A stretch of DNA of 64,000 nt from Mobilibacterium timonense (GCF_900155555.1 NZ_FUHN01000008.1:504117-568116), one strand, 5' to 3'; shown: positions 8,377 to 18,236, numbered from the stretch's first letter. The notes: generated from the sequence alone by a model not told the origin. Numbers and translations are program-made.

Positions 8377-9165
8377 ATGAAAAAAGCTTTGATCACTTTT
8401 ATGAAGATCGCGGTATTCTTTATGGGATGGGCCGTTTGTACGGCGATAGACATTCCAGCTGAGGATCCGGCTGTCTGGAGGTTCTTTGCCGAACTTGTTC
8501 CACTGGCATCGATGATCCTGTTCACGACCGTGTTTATCCTCATAGAAAAAAAGAATGTCAGGATCCCGATCGCAGCGAATGCCAGAGAAGGAACGCTGGT
8601 CGGGACGATTGCTGGAATTATCTGGATAAGTGTATCGGCTGGGATCCTTATCGCAACTCACCAGCTGGTGATAACAGGAAAGAACCATATCCAGATACTG
8701 TGGCTCTGGATGCTTTCTGCTTTTATCAATGTGATCATGCAGGAACTCCTCGTCCGTGGATATATTTATCAATTGCTCAAGACAAAATATGATCTGCCTG
8801 TGGCGATCGTTGTTTCCACAGCGCTGTTCAGTTTGATGCACGGAGGTGCATTTGAGGCAGGCCTGCTGCCGGTCGTGAATGTGATTACGATGTGCCTTTT
8901 CACCACAGCTTTATATGAAGCGGAAGGTACCCTGCTTGCTCCAATCATGGCTCATGCAATATGGAACATCGTGGGAGGTATCGTTCTCGGCGGAGTAAGC
9001 CTGGCAGATGATTATCCAAGTCTCTACAGCATGACTCCGTCTGATAACGTGATCCTGTCCGGCGGCACATGTAAGATCGAGGGAAGCGTTGTGGTACTGG
9101 TCGTCAATATCGCCCTGATGCTGATCTTTTTGCGTTCCGCTCGGAAAAGACAAAATAAAGATTGA
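8377..9165 (+). CDS. CPBP-family intramembrane metalloprotease homologue
   Basis: 262-residue membrane protein with about seven to eight hydrophobic segments and the CAAX-protease/bacteriocin-processing (CPBP, Rce1-like) motifs: QELLVRG at the position of the EExxxR motif, FSLMHG for FxxxH, and HAIWN for HxxxN. The first glutamate of EExxxR is replaced by Q here, which may weaken or abolish metal-dependent cleavage. I chose ATG 8377 because GGAGG lies just before it; an ATG at 8332 has no site. No bacteriocin gene is seen next to it. Confidence 0.8.
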   Translation: MKKALITFMKIAVFFMGWAVCTAIDIPAEDPAVWRFFAELVPLASMILFTTVFILIEKKNVRIPIAANAREGTLVGTIAGIIWISVSAGILIATHQLVITGKNHIQILWLWMLSAFINVIMQELLVRGYIYQLLKTKYDLPVAIVVSTALFSLMHGGAFEAGLLPVVNVITMCLFTTALYEAEGTLLAPIMAHAIWNIVGGIVLGGVSLADDYPSLYSMTPSDNVILSGGTCKIEGSVVVLVVNIALMLIFLRSARKRQNKD

Positions 9166-9327
9166 CCATTAAGGCCGGCAGGGTAATAACATTTCAATTT
9201 AAAGTAGTATCAATATCCTCTTCTTTTATTGTTGTGTTGGATTCTACAGATTACGGTGCAACCAAAAACCGGGCCGCAGAAATCTGCGACCCGTAAGGAG
9301 GAATGCCTGTCACGGCAGACCATATAT

Positions 9328-10209
9328 CTATTTTTCAGCAGCGCCTTTCAGCATTGCCATCAGCTCAGCCAGGTTTGGGCTCTTCCGCTGTAGTTTTTCG
9401 CCGGTCTGGATCTTCAGCAGGCCGTCATACTTCTCGTGAGGCAGTACGTAGAATTGATCTTCCTCAATAGCTTTGAACACCAAATCGCCGATGCCGTCAA
9501 TTGGATATCCGGTCTCGATTACGTATTTTGCCTCAGCCTGGCCCTTTTTGAAGGCCTCGCTCTGATAATAAGGATCCCTTTCATCCTTGAATCTCTCAGG
9601 CCTGTACCACTCTGAGTGATCCAGGTTGGTCTGCACGTATCCAGGGCAGAAAACACCCATTGCGATGTCAGCGCCCTGAGCCTGCAGCTCATAGTTCAGG
9701 CTCTCAGACAGAGCAACGGCTGCGTGCTTTGTGGCGTAGTAAGGAACCATTCCCGTGAAATTGATGACGCCGGCCACTGAGCATGTGTTCATGATGTTGC
9801 AGTGAGTGCCCTGTTCCAGCATTACAGGAATTACCTGTCTCATGAAATAAACGTGAGCCATGAAGTTGGTCTGGACTATCCACTCCCAGTCTCTGAGAGG
9901 CAAGTCGTAGCCCTTGCCAGGAACGGCAACGCCGGCATTGTTCATGAGCAGGTCGATGTGACCGTATTTTTCGAGAGCGGTTTTTACGACCTTTTCGGTC
10001 TCCTCGTAAATGCCCACATCGGCAGTGACCAGAGTGATATCCTCTGCGCCCCACTCCTTAGCCAGGGGATCCAGTTTTGCCAGCTCGTCGCCCATAATAT
10101 CAACGGCAACGATCTTCATTTTTCTCTTAGCCGCCTGCTTAACGAACTCCTTGCCAAAGCCGTAAGCCGCGCCGGTGATAATTGCTGTTTTTCCTTCAAA
10201 ATCCTTCAT
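9328..10209 (-). CDS. Short-chain dehydrogenase/reductase
   Basis: NAD(P)-dependent oxidoreductase of the classical SDR superfamily, 293 residues. Cofactor motif TGAAYGFGKE, structural NNAGVAVPG, catalytic Ser in NTCSVAG and YYATKHA carrying the YxxxK pair. An acidic residue after beta-2 (VAVDIMGDE) suggests preference for NAD(H). The C-terminal extension of about 40 residues is longer than in 250-residue SDRs. It lies about 150 bases downstream of, and on the same strand as, the large flavoenzyme, so both likely act on one carbonyl/enoyl substrate. The substrate cannot be read from sequence. Confidence 0.88.
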   Translation of the reverse strand: MKDFEGKTAIITGAAYGFGKEFVKQAAKRKMKIVAVDIMGDELAKLDPLAKEWGAEDITLVTADVGIYEETEKVVKTALEKYGHIDLLMNNAGVAVPGKGYDLPLRDWEWIVQTNFMAHVYFMRQVIPVMLEQGTHCNIMNTCSVAGVINFTGMVPYYATKHAAVALSESLNYELQAQGADIAMGVFCPGYVQTNLDHSEWYRPERFKDERDPYYQSEAFKKGQAEAKYVIETGYPIDGIGDLVFKAIEEDQFYVLPHEKYDGLLKIQTGEKLQRKSPNLAELMAMLKGAAEK

Positions 10210-10359
10210 TGTAAGAACCTCCGCAAGAATTCCTGTAAAAGTTGATCTATAAGTAAAAACCTTATTCGCTTTTCGAAGGGTTGCGGGCCTTCGGCAAAAC
10301 AGAGACCCGCGACAGTCCTTTATTGCTATTCTGTTCCGCCATGCAGCGCGAACAGCAGA

Positions 10360-13170
10360 CTACTTCTTTCCGCCCTTCATGAAGGCTGTCTGGTCGTACC
10401 ATGCAGGGATGACCTTGACCATCAGCTCTTCAGGATCCACATCCTCCAGGTATTCCAGAGAAGTGATCAGCAGATTGTTTTCAGCGTATGCACCGCCGAT
10501 AATGGTGTTCACCGGCAGGCAGCCCCATGGATCATCTGGGCTTGAGTGGAGCTCCAGCTTCTTGATGTATCCCGGAGTCCATGCATCGTAGGTGTAGTTG
10601 CACACGTTGCGGATCAGGCCGGTATTCTTGAATACGAACTTTCCTGTTTCGTCAGGGAGACGGTCGAAGTGGAAATAGTAACCGCTTCCGGATGTTACCT
10701 TGCCTGGCGCAGGAGCCTGGTAGAGCACGTGTGTCAGCGGGCTGTTATAGCTTCCCAGCTGCAGCTCAGCATCTACGATCTGATATCCTCTTCTTGAAAC
10801 GCCTACAGTTACCTTGCCGTCATCGTTTTTGCGGATGAAGAACTCGGCATCCAGCTTCTTAGGGATTGCAGAGTTGTCACGGCCCAGCTGTGTGGCCATT
10901 TCAGCACCAGGTCCGCCCAGGAGGCTGATGGTGTACAGACCTACCTGACCCTTGTATGTGCAGTAAACTCCCAGAATGGTCTCATAGTAGTTATCTGCAA
11001 ATGTAGGATCCTTGATGTGGCAGACGCTGACTGTTACTACAGGGAGCATGAATGGCTCCAGTGGAGCAGGCAGCAGTTTTTCAATGGCTTCAGGATAGGA
11101 GAGGTATGCCATGTATACACCTTCCTGTCCCCTCATGTTGGAAACCTTGGCGAAGTTGCCCAGCTCGTCTTTAGTGATCACGAAGCTCGGTTCAGGAGTT
11201 CTGAAAAGGTTTGCACCGATTTCATATCCTGTTCTTGTGGCAGGGGCGATGGTGCCGTCCTTGATGGCAGAGCCAACCAGGCAAACAGGGATGCCCTTCT
11301 CTTCCAGCCCGGCCTTCAGGCTCTGGTCAGGCTTGTATCCCAGAGAAAGAACTACAGCATCGGCTGTCACTTTCTTTTCTTCCTTTGTATCAACGTTTTC
11401 AATTACGACGCCGTCAGCTTCGATGGACTTCAGGGCGTTGCCCAGCTCCCAGGCCACATCCATCTTCTGGAGCCTGGACATAACATCCAGAACGTTGTTC
11501 TTGTATGCGTTTGTACCTGCTTCCTTCAGCATGTCAATGAAGGTGACTTTGCAGCCCTTGTCGCCCAGGAATTCACCTGCCTCAAGACCCGTAAGACCGG
11601 CGCCGACCATGGCAACTGATTTTCCGGAAAGATCTTTCTTTCCTGTGAGAACTTCCTCTATGGTGTAAACGTTGCTTCCCTCAACGCCAGGAATGGAATT
11701 AGGGAAAATAGCTGCTGATCCAGTAGCCAGGATCACAGCGTCCGGCTCGAGAGCTGCGATGTCCTCAACTGTAGCCTCTTTGCCCAGCTGAACATCAACG
11801 CCCAGACGATCAAAGCTGTCTCTGAAGTAATCTGCGATCCATTCCATCCTCTCTTTCAGCGGAGGCTTTTTTGCCAGGTTAACAGTGCCGCCCAGAGATT
11901 CCTGACGGTCTATCAGAGTAACTTTTACGCCTCTCTTTGCCAGTGTTTCGGCTGCTGTCATTCCGCCAGGGCCGCCGCCGATAACGACTACATTATGGTC
12001 TCCAGTGTCCGGCTCCAGGTCGCCGTAGCGATACTCTTTGCATGTTCTAGGGTTGAAGGCACACTCCAGAGGGAGTCCTTGTGCGTTGAGGCTCATGAGA
12101 GTCTCGAAGCATCTGAGGCAGTTTATGCATTTCTTAAGTTCGCTTTCTCTGCCCTCCTGGACCTTTCTGCCCCATTCAGGATCGGCCAGCCAGGATCTGC
12201 CCATTCCCACGAAGTCCACAACGCCCTCATCCAGGAAGGACTCAGCAACCGCAGGCTCGCGGATGGATGAAACGGCGATAACAGGAACAGATACGTTGTC
12301 TTTTACTGCTTTTACAAAAGGCTTTCTCCAGCCCTGAGGGAATGAAACCGGTTCGATTGCCATGAGGCCTGTTTCGTAGAGGGCGCAGCTCACGTCGATG
12401 AAGTCAACGCCGGCGGCCTCCAGAGTTTTGCAGATCTTGATGCCGTCCTGGATGTGGATGTAATCTTCGGTAACGCCGATGGTGTCCAGGAACTCATCTA
12501 CAGATACACGGCATCCCAGAGGAAAATCAGAGCCGCATTTCCTGCGGATGTCTTCGATGATCTCCAGGACGATGCGCATGCGGTTCTCGAAGCTGCCGCC
12601 GTACTCGTCAGTCCTCTTGTTTGTGTAAGGTGAAAGGAACTGCTGGAGCAGATAGCCGTGAGCGCAGTGAAGCTCGATGCCGTCGATGCCGGCCTTCTTG
12701 CATCTCAGGGCTGCGTCTCCGAACTGGCCTACCAGCTCGTGGATCTCGTCCAGGGTCATTGGCCTGGTTTCCTGCTTGGAAACGTTGCACATCCTGTCAG
12801 ATGCTGATACGCAAGGCTGGCCGCCGATAAGGGCGGAAACCCCTTCTCTGCCCGGGTGGTGGAGCTGGATGAAAATCTTCGATCCGTATTTGTGAACGGT
12901 GGTGGCCAGTTTTGCCAGGCCAGGGATGTGCCGGTCGCTGGTAGCAGACAGCTGGCGGAACATTCCTGCTCCGGTAACGTCGTTTACCCTGCAGATCTCA
13001 GGCATGATGAGACCGCATCCGCCCTTTGCTCTTTCTTCGAAATATGCCAGCATGGCAGGTCCTACAGTTCCGTCCAGCTCGGCCAGGTTGGTTCCCATAG
13101 GGGTCATTACCAGCCTGTTCTTGACCTCTACATTTCCGATTTTTCCTTTTTCAAATAGCTTGTCGTACAT
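10360..13170 (-). CDS. Old-yellow-enzyme/dienoyl-CoA-reductase-type flavoenzyme fused to an acetoacetate-decarboxylase-like domain
   Basis: 936 residues in two parts. Residues 1 to about 640 form a complete NADH:flavin oxidoreductase of the 2,4-dienoyl-CoA reductase/BaiCD class: FMN TIM barrel, an Fe-S motif CINCLRC with a fourth Cys about 16 residues on (near 345-375), an FAD Rossmann motif VIGGGPGGMTAAE and an NADH Rossmann motif VGAGLTGLEAGE. Residues about 655-936 match the acetoacetate decarboxylase fold, including YYETILGVY and IPKKLDAEF with tandem lysines at 771-772 in the position of the catalytic Schiff-base pair. Such flavoenzymes normally stop near 650-680. Start ATG 13170 follows AAAGGAGGA. 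Divergent PucR gene upstream, SDR downstream. Confidence 0.85.
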   Translation of the reverse strand: MYDKLFEKGKIGNVEVKNRLVMTPMGTNLAELDGTVGPAMLAYFEERAKGGCGLIMPEICRVNDVTGAGMFRQLSATSDRHIPGLAKLATTVHKYGSKIFIQLHHPGREGVSALIGGQPCVSASDRMCNVSKQETRPMTLDEIHELVGQFGDAALRCKKAGIDGIELHCAHGYLLQQFLSPYTNKRTDEYGGSFENRMRIVLEIIEDIRRKCGSDFPLGCRVSVDEFLDTIGVTEDYIHIQDGIKICKTLEAAGVDFIDVSCALYETGLMAIEPVSFPQGWRKPFVKAVKDNVSVPVIAVSSIREPAVAESFLDEGVVDFVGMGRSWLADPEWGRKVQEGRESELKKCINCLRCFETLMSLNAQGLPLECAFNPRTCKEYRYGDLEPDTGDHNVVVIGGGPGGMTAAETLAKRGVKVTLIDRQESLGGTVNLAKKPPLKERMEWIADYFRDSFDRLGVDVQLGKEATVEDIAALEPDAVILATGSAAIFPNSIPGVEGSNVYTIEEVLTGKKDLSGKSVAMVGAGLTGLEAGEFLGDKGCKVTFIDMLKEAGTNAYKNNVLDVMSRLQKMDVAWELGNALKSIEADGVVIENVDTKEEKKVTADAVVLSLGYKPDQSLKAGLEEKGIPVCLVGSAIKDGTIAPATRTGYEIGANLFRTPEPSFVITKDELGNFAKVSNMRGQEGVYMAYLSYPEAIEKLLPAPLEPFMLPVVTVSVCHIKDPTFADNYYETILGVYCTYKGQVGLYTISLLGGPGAEMATQLGRDNSAIPKKLDAEFFIRKNDDGKVTVGVSRRGYQIVDAELQLGSYNSPLTHVLYQAPAPGKVTSGSGYYFHFDRLPDETGKFVFKNTGLIRNVCNYTYDAWTPGYIKKLELHSSPDDPWGCLPVNTIIGGAYAENNLLITSLEYLEDVDPEELMVKVIPAWYDQTAFMKGGKK

Positions 13171-13412
13171 TAAATTCCTCCTTTCAGGGGATCGCAGCAT
13201 TGACTGCCCGGTAATCTGAGCACGGGACCGGGTCCGGGGAAAGCACTCAGATCCTTGGATGGCATTATCTTATTAGAGGCGCTTGTATTTTCATAGGTGC
13301 ACGATGCATGATAAATTGTTGACAATTTGGTTATGGTGTACTACTGTCATGGCAGGAAAATAATAAACAGATCCCGCAAAAGTGATGTTGGAGGAGGGAG
13401 GAAACGGTATCC

Positions 13413-14918
13413 GTGAAATTTTGCAGAATCGTTGAAATATTAGGAAAAAAGTACAGAATATCCATTGCTGAAGATAACTCGGAAAAAGACGTGGACAGGG
13501 TCCGCCTGTGGGATGGAAAGACATCTTCAGACGAAGGAGCGACTTTGTATTTTAGTTACGGTAAACATACGGATGATCTACCCTCTCTGTGTGTTATCGT
13601 GGGAGGGGAAAAGGAAATAACTTTGTATAATGAGGAGGCTTCAGAGCTGAGAGGCAAGAGCCTGGCGGTGGTGTCCGAAGAGGATTTTGTCCCTGCTTTC
13701 AACTATGCACAGGACTTTCTCGCCAGCCACCATAGCAGCAGCTTTTACGCATATCTCTCCGATGTGGCCGGCAGAGTGAGCAATTACGATACTCTGGTAG
13801 ACATTGCATCTCAGTCGTTTGGAGCTTCACTCGTTTTTATCGACAGGGATTTCAGGATATTGAGCTATTCCACTCAGGTACCTGTGACAGACAGGATCTG
13901 GGCGCAAAACATCGAGAAAGGCTATTGCGACTACGAATTCATCCAGGCGGTCCGCAAGCTGAAGGCCGTCAGGGAATCCTTTTCAGATGCGACCCCGATG
14001 GAAGTGACGTGCACTTCTTCTCCTTTCAGAAAGCTGGCAAGCCGCGTGTATTGCCGGGGGGCCTGGATCGGTTTCCTGATACTTATCGAAGGCGATACAA
14101 GTTACCGTCAGAGCCATGTTGATATGCTCCATTCTCTCAGTGATATCCTTGCCCAGTTTATTATGGATCATTCCCCGGAGCTCCTGTGCCAGACGGATGA
14201 GTATCACCGTTTCCTCTACAATCTGATAATAGGTGCACCGCTTGAATCTCAGCCTGAGGCCTATAGAGATCTTGATTTCAAGAAGCCTCTGCAACTGATG
14301 TACATCAGAACTGAAGATAGTGAGAAAAAAATCAACAGAAGTCTCAAAATAGAAAAATACCTGAACAAAAGAGATCAATGCCAGATTTTCTCCAACAGGG
14401 AAAGCACTATAGTAATTGATGAAGCGGAGGCGCTTGCAGATCCCGAATATCTGTTGGAGGGCATCCCTGAAGACGTAAACATCTGTGCGGGGATAAGCCT
14501 GCCTTTTGACAGGGTGGCCAATTTGAAGGCGGCTTTAAAGGATGCGAGAGACGCACTGGCTATCGGCGTTGAGATGGAACCGGGTAAATGCATTTATACG
14601 TTTGCGGAATATGGGATGTATGTGATGCTGAAAAATCTGTCATCCATGGAGGATATAAGGCGGTACTATCACCCTGCGTTTTTAGTTTTGCAGGACTACG
14701 ACAAAAGTCATGAAGGAAATCTTCTGCCTACTCTCCGTATGTTCCTTTCTACAGGTCAGAGCATCAAGGAAACTGCAGAAAAACTGTTTATGCACAGGAA
14801 TTCGGTGATATATCGTCTGGAGAAGATACATGAAATGACATCGGCAGATCTCCATGACCCGGAGATATGCTTCCGGCTGAGACTTTCGTTTGCCATATAT
14901 GAACTGATGAGTCGATGA
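13413..14918 (+). CDS. PucR/CdaR-family transcriptional regulator
   Basis: 501-residue sensor-regulator. The C terminus carries the PucR-type helix-turn-helix SIKETAEKLFMHRNSVIYRLEK (residues about 450-470), preceded by a GGDEF-like CdaR middle region containing DARDALAIG; the N-terminal 200 residues hold an apparent ligand-sensing region. The start is GTG 13413 after GGAGGAAACGG. Divergently oriented from the flavoenzyme gene with 242 bases between, which is the classical arrangement for a regulator of the neighbouring catabolic genes; that regulatory link is inference. Confidence 0.85.
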   Translation: MKFCRIVEILGKKYRISIAEDNSEKDVDRVRLWDGKTSSDEGATLYFSYGKHTDDLPSLCVIVGGEKEITLYNEEASELRGKSLAVVSEEDFVPAFNYAQDFLASHHSSSFYAYLSDVAGRVSNYDTLVDIASQSFGASLVFIDRDFRILSYSTQVPVTDRIWAQNIEKGYCDYEFIQAVRKLKAVRESFSDATPMEVTCTSSPFRKLASRVYCRGAWIGFLILIEGDTSYRQSHVDMLHSLSDILAQFIMDHSPELLCQTDEYHRFLYNLIIGAPLESQPEAYRDLDFKKPLQLMYIRTEDSEKKINRSLKIEKYLNKRDQCQIFSNRESTIVIDEAEALADPEYLLEGIPEDVNICAGISLPFDRVANLKAALKDARDALAIGVEMEPGKCIYTFAEYGMYVMLKNLSSMEDIRRYYHPAFLVLQDYDKSHEGNLLPTLRMFLSTGQSIKETAEKLFMHRNSVIYRLEKIHEMTSADLHDPEICFRLRLSFAIYELMSR

Positions 14919-14996
14919 TCCCGGTATTCTCCCGCAACGCATTTCGTTGTGATTCCGGCATATCCCGGCTGCACCTGCTTACGAACACCATTTTCC

Positions 14997-15025
14997 TTGC
15001 AATAGGCACATAAATAATATAGAAT
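14997..15025 (+). promoter_or_regulatory. Probable promoter of the CoA-transferase gene
   Basis: TTGCAA (14997-15002), exactly 17 bases, TAGAAT (15020-15025), about 105 bases before the start codon. Confidence 0.45.
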
Positions 15026-15131
15026 TCTTTGTAATATATCCCAAAATAGTACGGTAGAGAAGGAAGAATTTTATTTCGGGCCGCACGGCCTTTTGTCATG
15101 CGGGCAGAAGCGGCTTTAAGGGGTGACATGG

Positions 15132-16505
15132 ATGTTCAACATCAAGGAAATACAGAAGGAATATAAAGACAAGCTCATAGATGCGGACTTTGCGGCCGGG
15201 CTGGTGAAGAGCAACATGCGGATCCACTTCGGAGTGGGAACGGACTCTTCCGTTTACATGGACAAGGCTCTCGGGGAGAGGCTGAAGAACGACCGCCTCC
15301 TCCGCGGCCTGGAGATCCAGTCAGAGACGGCGATCAGGAGCGACGACTTCGAGACCTTCAAGGCGGTGCAGGACAACGTGGAAGTCGCCCGTTTTTACTC
15401 GTCCCACTTTTCCGCGAGAGACAGAAGGATGATGGACAGGGGCAACTCCTGGCACGTTCCGATCATCTTCAGCGAGGAGTCGCTTTACTGGGGCCTGGAG
15501 GACAACTATTTTGACATCTGTTGCATACAGGTGGCCCCGATGGACAAGTACGGGAACTTCAACTTCGGGCCGATCAATGCAGACCTTCACGGAATAATCC
15601 AGAACTCCAAGACCGTGATAGTGGAGATCAACGAGAACATGCCGATCGCCCTTGGGTACGAGTCCCACATCAACATCGCGGACGTGAACTACATAATCGA
15701 GGGGGACAGCCCTGAGATCTGCACCATACCGAACAAGCCGGCCACATTCGAGGACAAGCGCATCGCCGAGTTCATAGTGGAAAAGATCCGTAATGACAGC
15801 ACGCTCCAGCTGGGGATCGGGGCTCTACCGAACTGCGTGGGGAACATGCTCGCGGAGTCCGACCTGAGGGATTTCAGCGCCCACACCGAGATGCTGGTGG
15901 ACGCCTATATGAACCTCTACTACGCGGGAAAGCTCACCTCCCTCAAGAGCCGGGACAAAGGCCTCATCGTCTATACTTTTGCAGGAGGAAGCAAAGAGCT
16001 CTACGATTTTGTGGACGACAACCCGATATGCTGCAGCGCCCCGGTGAGCTACGTCAACGACATATCCGTGATCTCGGACATCGACAATTTCATCTCGGTG
16101 AACGGGTGCATCGGCGTGGACCTCTACGGGCAGGTGTGCTCCGAGAGCACCGGCTTCCGCCACGTCAGCGGCACCGGCGGGCAGCTCGACTTCGCCCTGG
16201 GGGCGTTCAGGAGCAAGAACGGCAAGAGCTTCATCTGCACACACTCCACCAGGACCATGAAGGACGGGACCAGGGAATCCCTGATCCACAACATCCTTCC
16301 GGCCGGGTCGATAGTCACGACGCCGAGGTCCGCGGTCCACTATCTGGTGACGGAGTACGGCGCGGTGAACCTCAAGGGAAAATCAACCTGGCAGAGGGCA
16401 GAGGAGATCATCAACATCGCCCACCCGGATTTTCGCGAGGACCTCATCCAGGAGGCGGAAAAGATGGGCATCTGGCGGAACACCAGCCGCCGGGAGTATA
16501 TCTAG
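15132..16505 (+). CDS. Acetyl-CoA hydrolase/transferase-family CoA-transferase
   Basis: 457-residue class I CoA-transferase related to 4-hydroxybutyrate and butyryl-CoA:acetate CoA-transferases; moves CoA between a carboxylic acid and an acyl-CoA through a glutamyl-CoA intermediate. Seen: LQLGIGALPNCVG (the GxGxxP motif), FSAHTEMLVDAY with the expected catalytic Glu near residue 250, and VSGTGGQLDF near the C terminus. I prefer ATG 15132, six bases after GGGGTG, over GTG 15123. Placed behind the flavoenzyme/SDR/PucR block, it could activate or release the substrate of that pathway (inference). Confidence 0.85.
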   Translation: MFNIKEIQKEYKDKLIDADFAAGLVKSNMRIHFGVGTDSSVYMDKALGERLKNDRLLRGLEIQSETAIRSDDFETFKAVQDNVEVARFYSSHFSARDRRMMDRGNSWHVPIIFSEESLYWGLEDNYFDICCIQVAPMDKYGNFNFGPINADLHGIIQNSKTVIVEINENMPIALGYESHINIADVNYIIEGDSPEICTIPNKPATFEDKRIAEFIVEKIRNDSTLQLGIGALPNCVGNMLAESDLRDFSAHTEMLVDAYMNLYYAGKLTSLKSRDKGLIVYTFAGGSKELYDFVDDNPICCSAPVSYVNDISVISDIDNFISVNGCIGVDLYGQVCSESTGFRHVSGTGGQLDFALGAFRSKNGKSFICTHSTRTMKDGTRESLIHNILPAGSIVTTPRSAVHYLVTEYGAVNLKGKSTWQRAEEIINIAHPDFREDLIQEAEKMGIWRNTSRREYI

Positions 16506-16571
16506 GCGATGGTTTTCTGAAAAAATACTCAAAAAATCGCAAACACCGGTAACGAAGCCGGCGCACTGTAG

Positions 16572-16625
16572 TATAATCTATGGGTCCTGTGTGTTCTCTC
16601 CGAACAGAGGGCACACGGATTTTTT
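16572..16625 (+). promoter_or_regulatory. purA leader: -10 box followed by terminator-like hairpin
   Basis: A perfect TATAAT at 16572-16577 (weak -35) is followed at once by a stem CCTGTGTG-TTCTCT / AGAGGG-CACACGG (about 16585-16618) and a T6 run. The hairpin may end the upstream CoA-transferase transcript or, if the TATAAT is used, lie at the 5' end of the purA leader. A second small stem precedes the purA ribosome site. Confidence 0.4.
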
Positions 16626-16722
16626 CTGAAAAAATATAACTCAGCGGGCTTTACAGAAGGTCGAAAAGACGGGGTCATAAAGCTTTGAGGGAGCGAAGCT
16701 CTCAAGAAGAAAGGTGGAAATT

Positions 16723-18000
16723 ATGATTACAGCTGTAGTAGGAGCTAATTGGGGAGACGAGGGAAAAGGAAAGATCACTGATGTGCTTGCCCAGGACGCG
16801 GACTACGTAGTCAGGTTCCAGGGTGGCAGCAACGCCGGTCATACTATCAAGAATGACTACGGCAAGTTTGCACTTCATCTGATGCCGTCCGGGATCTTCA
16901 ACAAGGACGCGGTAAATATCCTGGGAAGCGGAGTCGCTGTCAACGTGGACAAGCTCATGGAGGAGCTCCACGGACTGGAGGCCGCCGGTGTGGATCACGG
17001 AAAGCTCCTGGTGTCCGACAGGGCTCACCTGGTGATGTCCTATCATGTGCTCCTGGACACATATGAGGAAGAGAGGCTGGCAGGCAGGTCCTTCGGATCC
17101 ACCAAGGCCGGCATGGCGCCTTGCTATTCGGACAAGTACGCAAAGATCGGCTTCCAGGTCGGAGAGATCTTCGCCGACAGGGACTACCTGATGCCGAGGA
17201 TCCAGAACGTGTGCACCATCAAGAACGCTCTTCTGGAGAACCTCTACCACAAGCCGCTCCTGGATCCTGAAGAGATCTACAATGAACTCATGGGATACAA
17301 AGAGGCCCTGGCACCATACGTGGCACACACCACGGCGGAACTGAACAAGGGCCTGAAGGAAGGAAAGAGCATCGTCCTGGAGGGCCAGCTCGGCGCCCTG
17401 AAGGACGTTGAGCACGGCATCTATCCGATGGTGACCTCCTCCTCTACACTGGCGGGATACGGCGCCACCGGCGCAGGCCTTCCTCCTTACGAGATCAAGA
17501 GAGTCATCGCCGTTTCGAAGGCCTACTCCTCAGCCGTGGGAGCCGGCGCTTTCGTAACAGAGCTTTTCGGAGACGAGGCCGAGGAACTGAGAAAAAGAGG
17601 TGGAGACGGCGGAGAGTACGGAGCCACCACCGGACGCCCGAGGAGAGTCGGCTGGTACGACGCTGTCGCATCCAGGTACGGCTGCATGATGCAGGGTGCC
17701 ACAGAGGTCGCATTCACAGTGGTGGACGTCCTGGGCTACCTGGACGAGCTGAAGATCTGCACTGGATACGAGATCGACGGCAAGGTGACCACAGATTTTC
17801 CTAACACGCCGCTGCTCGAGAAGGCGAAGCCTGTCTACGAGACAATGCCGGGCTGGAAGTGCGACATCAGCGGTATCTCTAAGTACGAGGACCTGCCGGA
17901 GGCCTGCAGGAACTACATCGAGCGCATCGAGGAGCTCATCGGAGTGAAGATCTCCATGGTGTCCAACGGACCTAGCAGAAGCGAGCTGATCTACAGGTAA
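16723..18000 (+). CDS. purA: Adenylosuccinate synthetase
   Basis: Converts IMP, aspartate and GTP to adenylosuccinate, the committed step to AMP. 425 residues, normal length. P-loop-like GANWGDEGKGK at the N terminus, GSNAGHT, SDRAHLV, STKAGMAP, VEHGIYPMVTSS, TTGRPRRVGW and the C-terminal SNGPSRSELI are all family landmarks. ATG 16723 is preferred to GTG 16714 because AAAGGTGG, which includes that GTG, is the ribosome site. Confidence 0.96.
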   Translation: MITAVVGANWGDEGKGKITDVLAQDADYVVRFQGGSNAGHTIKNDYGKFALHLMPSGIFNKDAVNILGSGVAVNVDKLMEELHGLEAAGVDHGKLLVSDRAHLVMSYHVLLDTYEEERLAGRSFGSTKAGMAPCYSDKYAKIGFQVGEIFADRDYLMPRIQNVCTIKNALLENLYHKPLLDPEEIYNELMGYKEALAPYVAHTTAELNKGLKEGKSIVLEGQLGALKDVEHGIYPMVTSSSTLAGYGATGAGLPPYEIKRVIAVSKAYSSAVGAGAFVTELFGDEAEELRKRGGDGGEYGATTGRPRRVGWYDAVASRYGCMMQGATEVAFTVVDVLGYLDELKICTGYEIDGKVTTDFPNTPLLEKAKPVYETMPGWKCDISGISKYEDLPEACRNYIERIEELIGVKISMVSNGPSRSELIYR

Positions 18001-18236
18001 TAAACATTCGCGGAGAGGCCGCAGGAACGATGTCCCGGACGATTCGCAGACCTGCTTCGGCGCTTTGCGCCGACCGCAGACATGGGCACTGTCGAGAGAT
18101 CTTTTCCGTGAAAAAATAATTTCAAAGAAAAAACACGACGAGGGGGGTGAAGCGGAGCCGCGGATGCTTGCGGCGCTGCGGAGCTGCCCCGTCGTTGATA
18201 TTAGAGACGTTGACGCAGAACCAGAGGAAGAGGACT

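Noticed and set aside
9328-13170. Bile-acid bai operon
   Set aside because: The flavoenzyme and SDR are of the general classes seen in BaiCD/BaiH and BaiA, but the ADC fusion and the lack of other bai genes argue against it.
15825-16340. Minus-strand 171-codon frame opposite the CoA-transferase
   Set aside because: Complement of a GC-rich gene; the plus-strand enzyme is certain.
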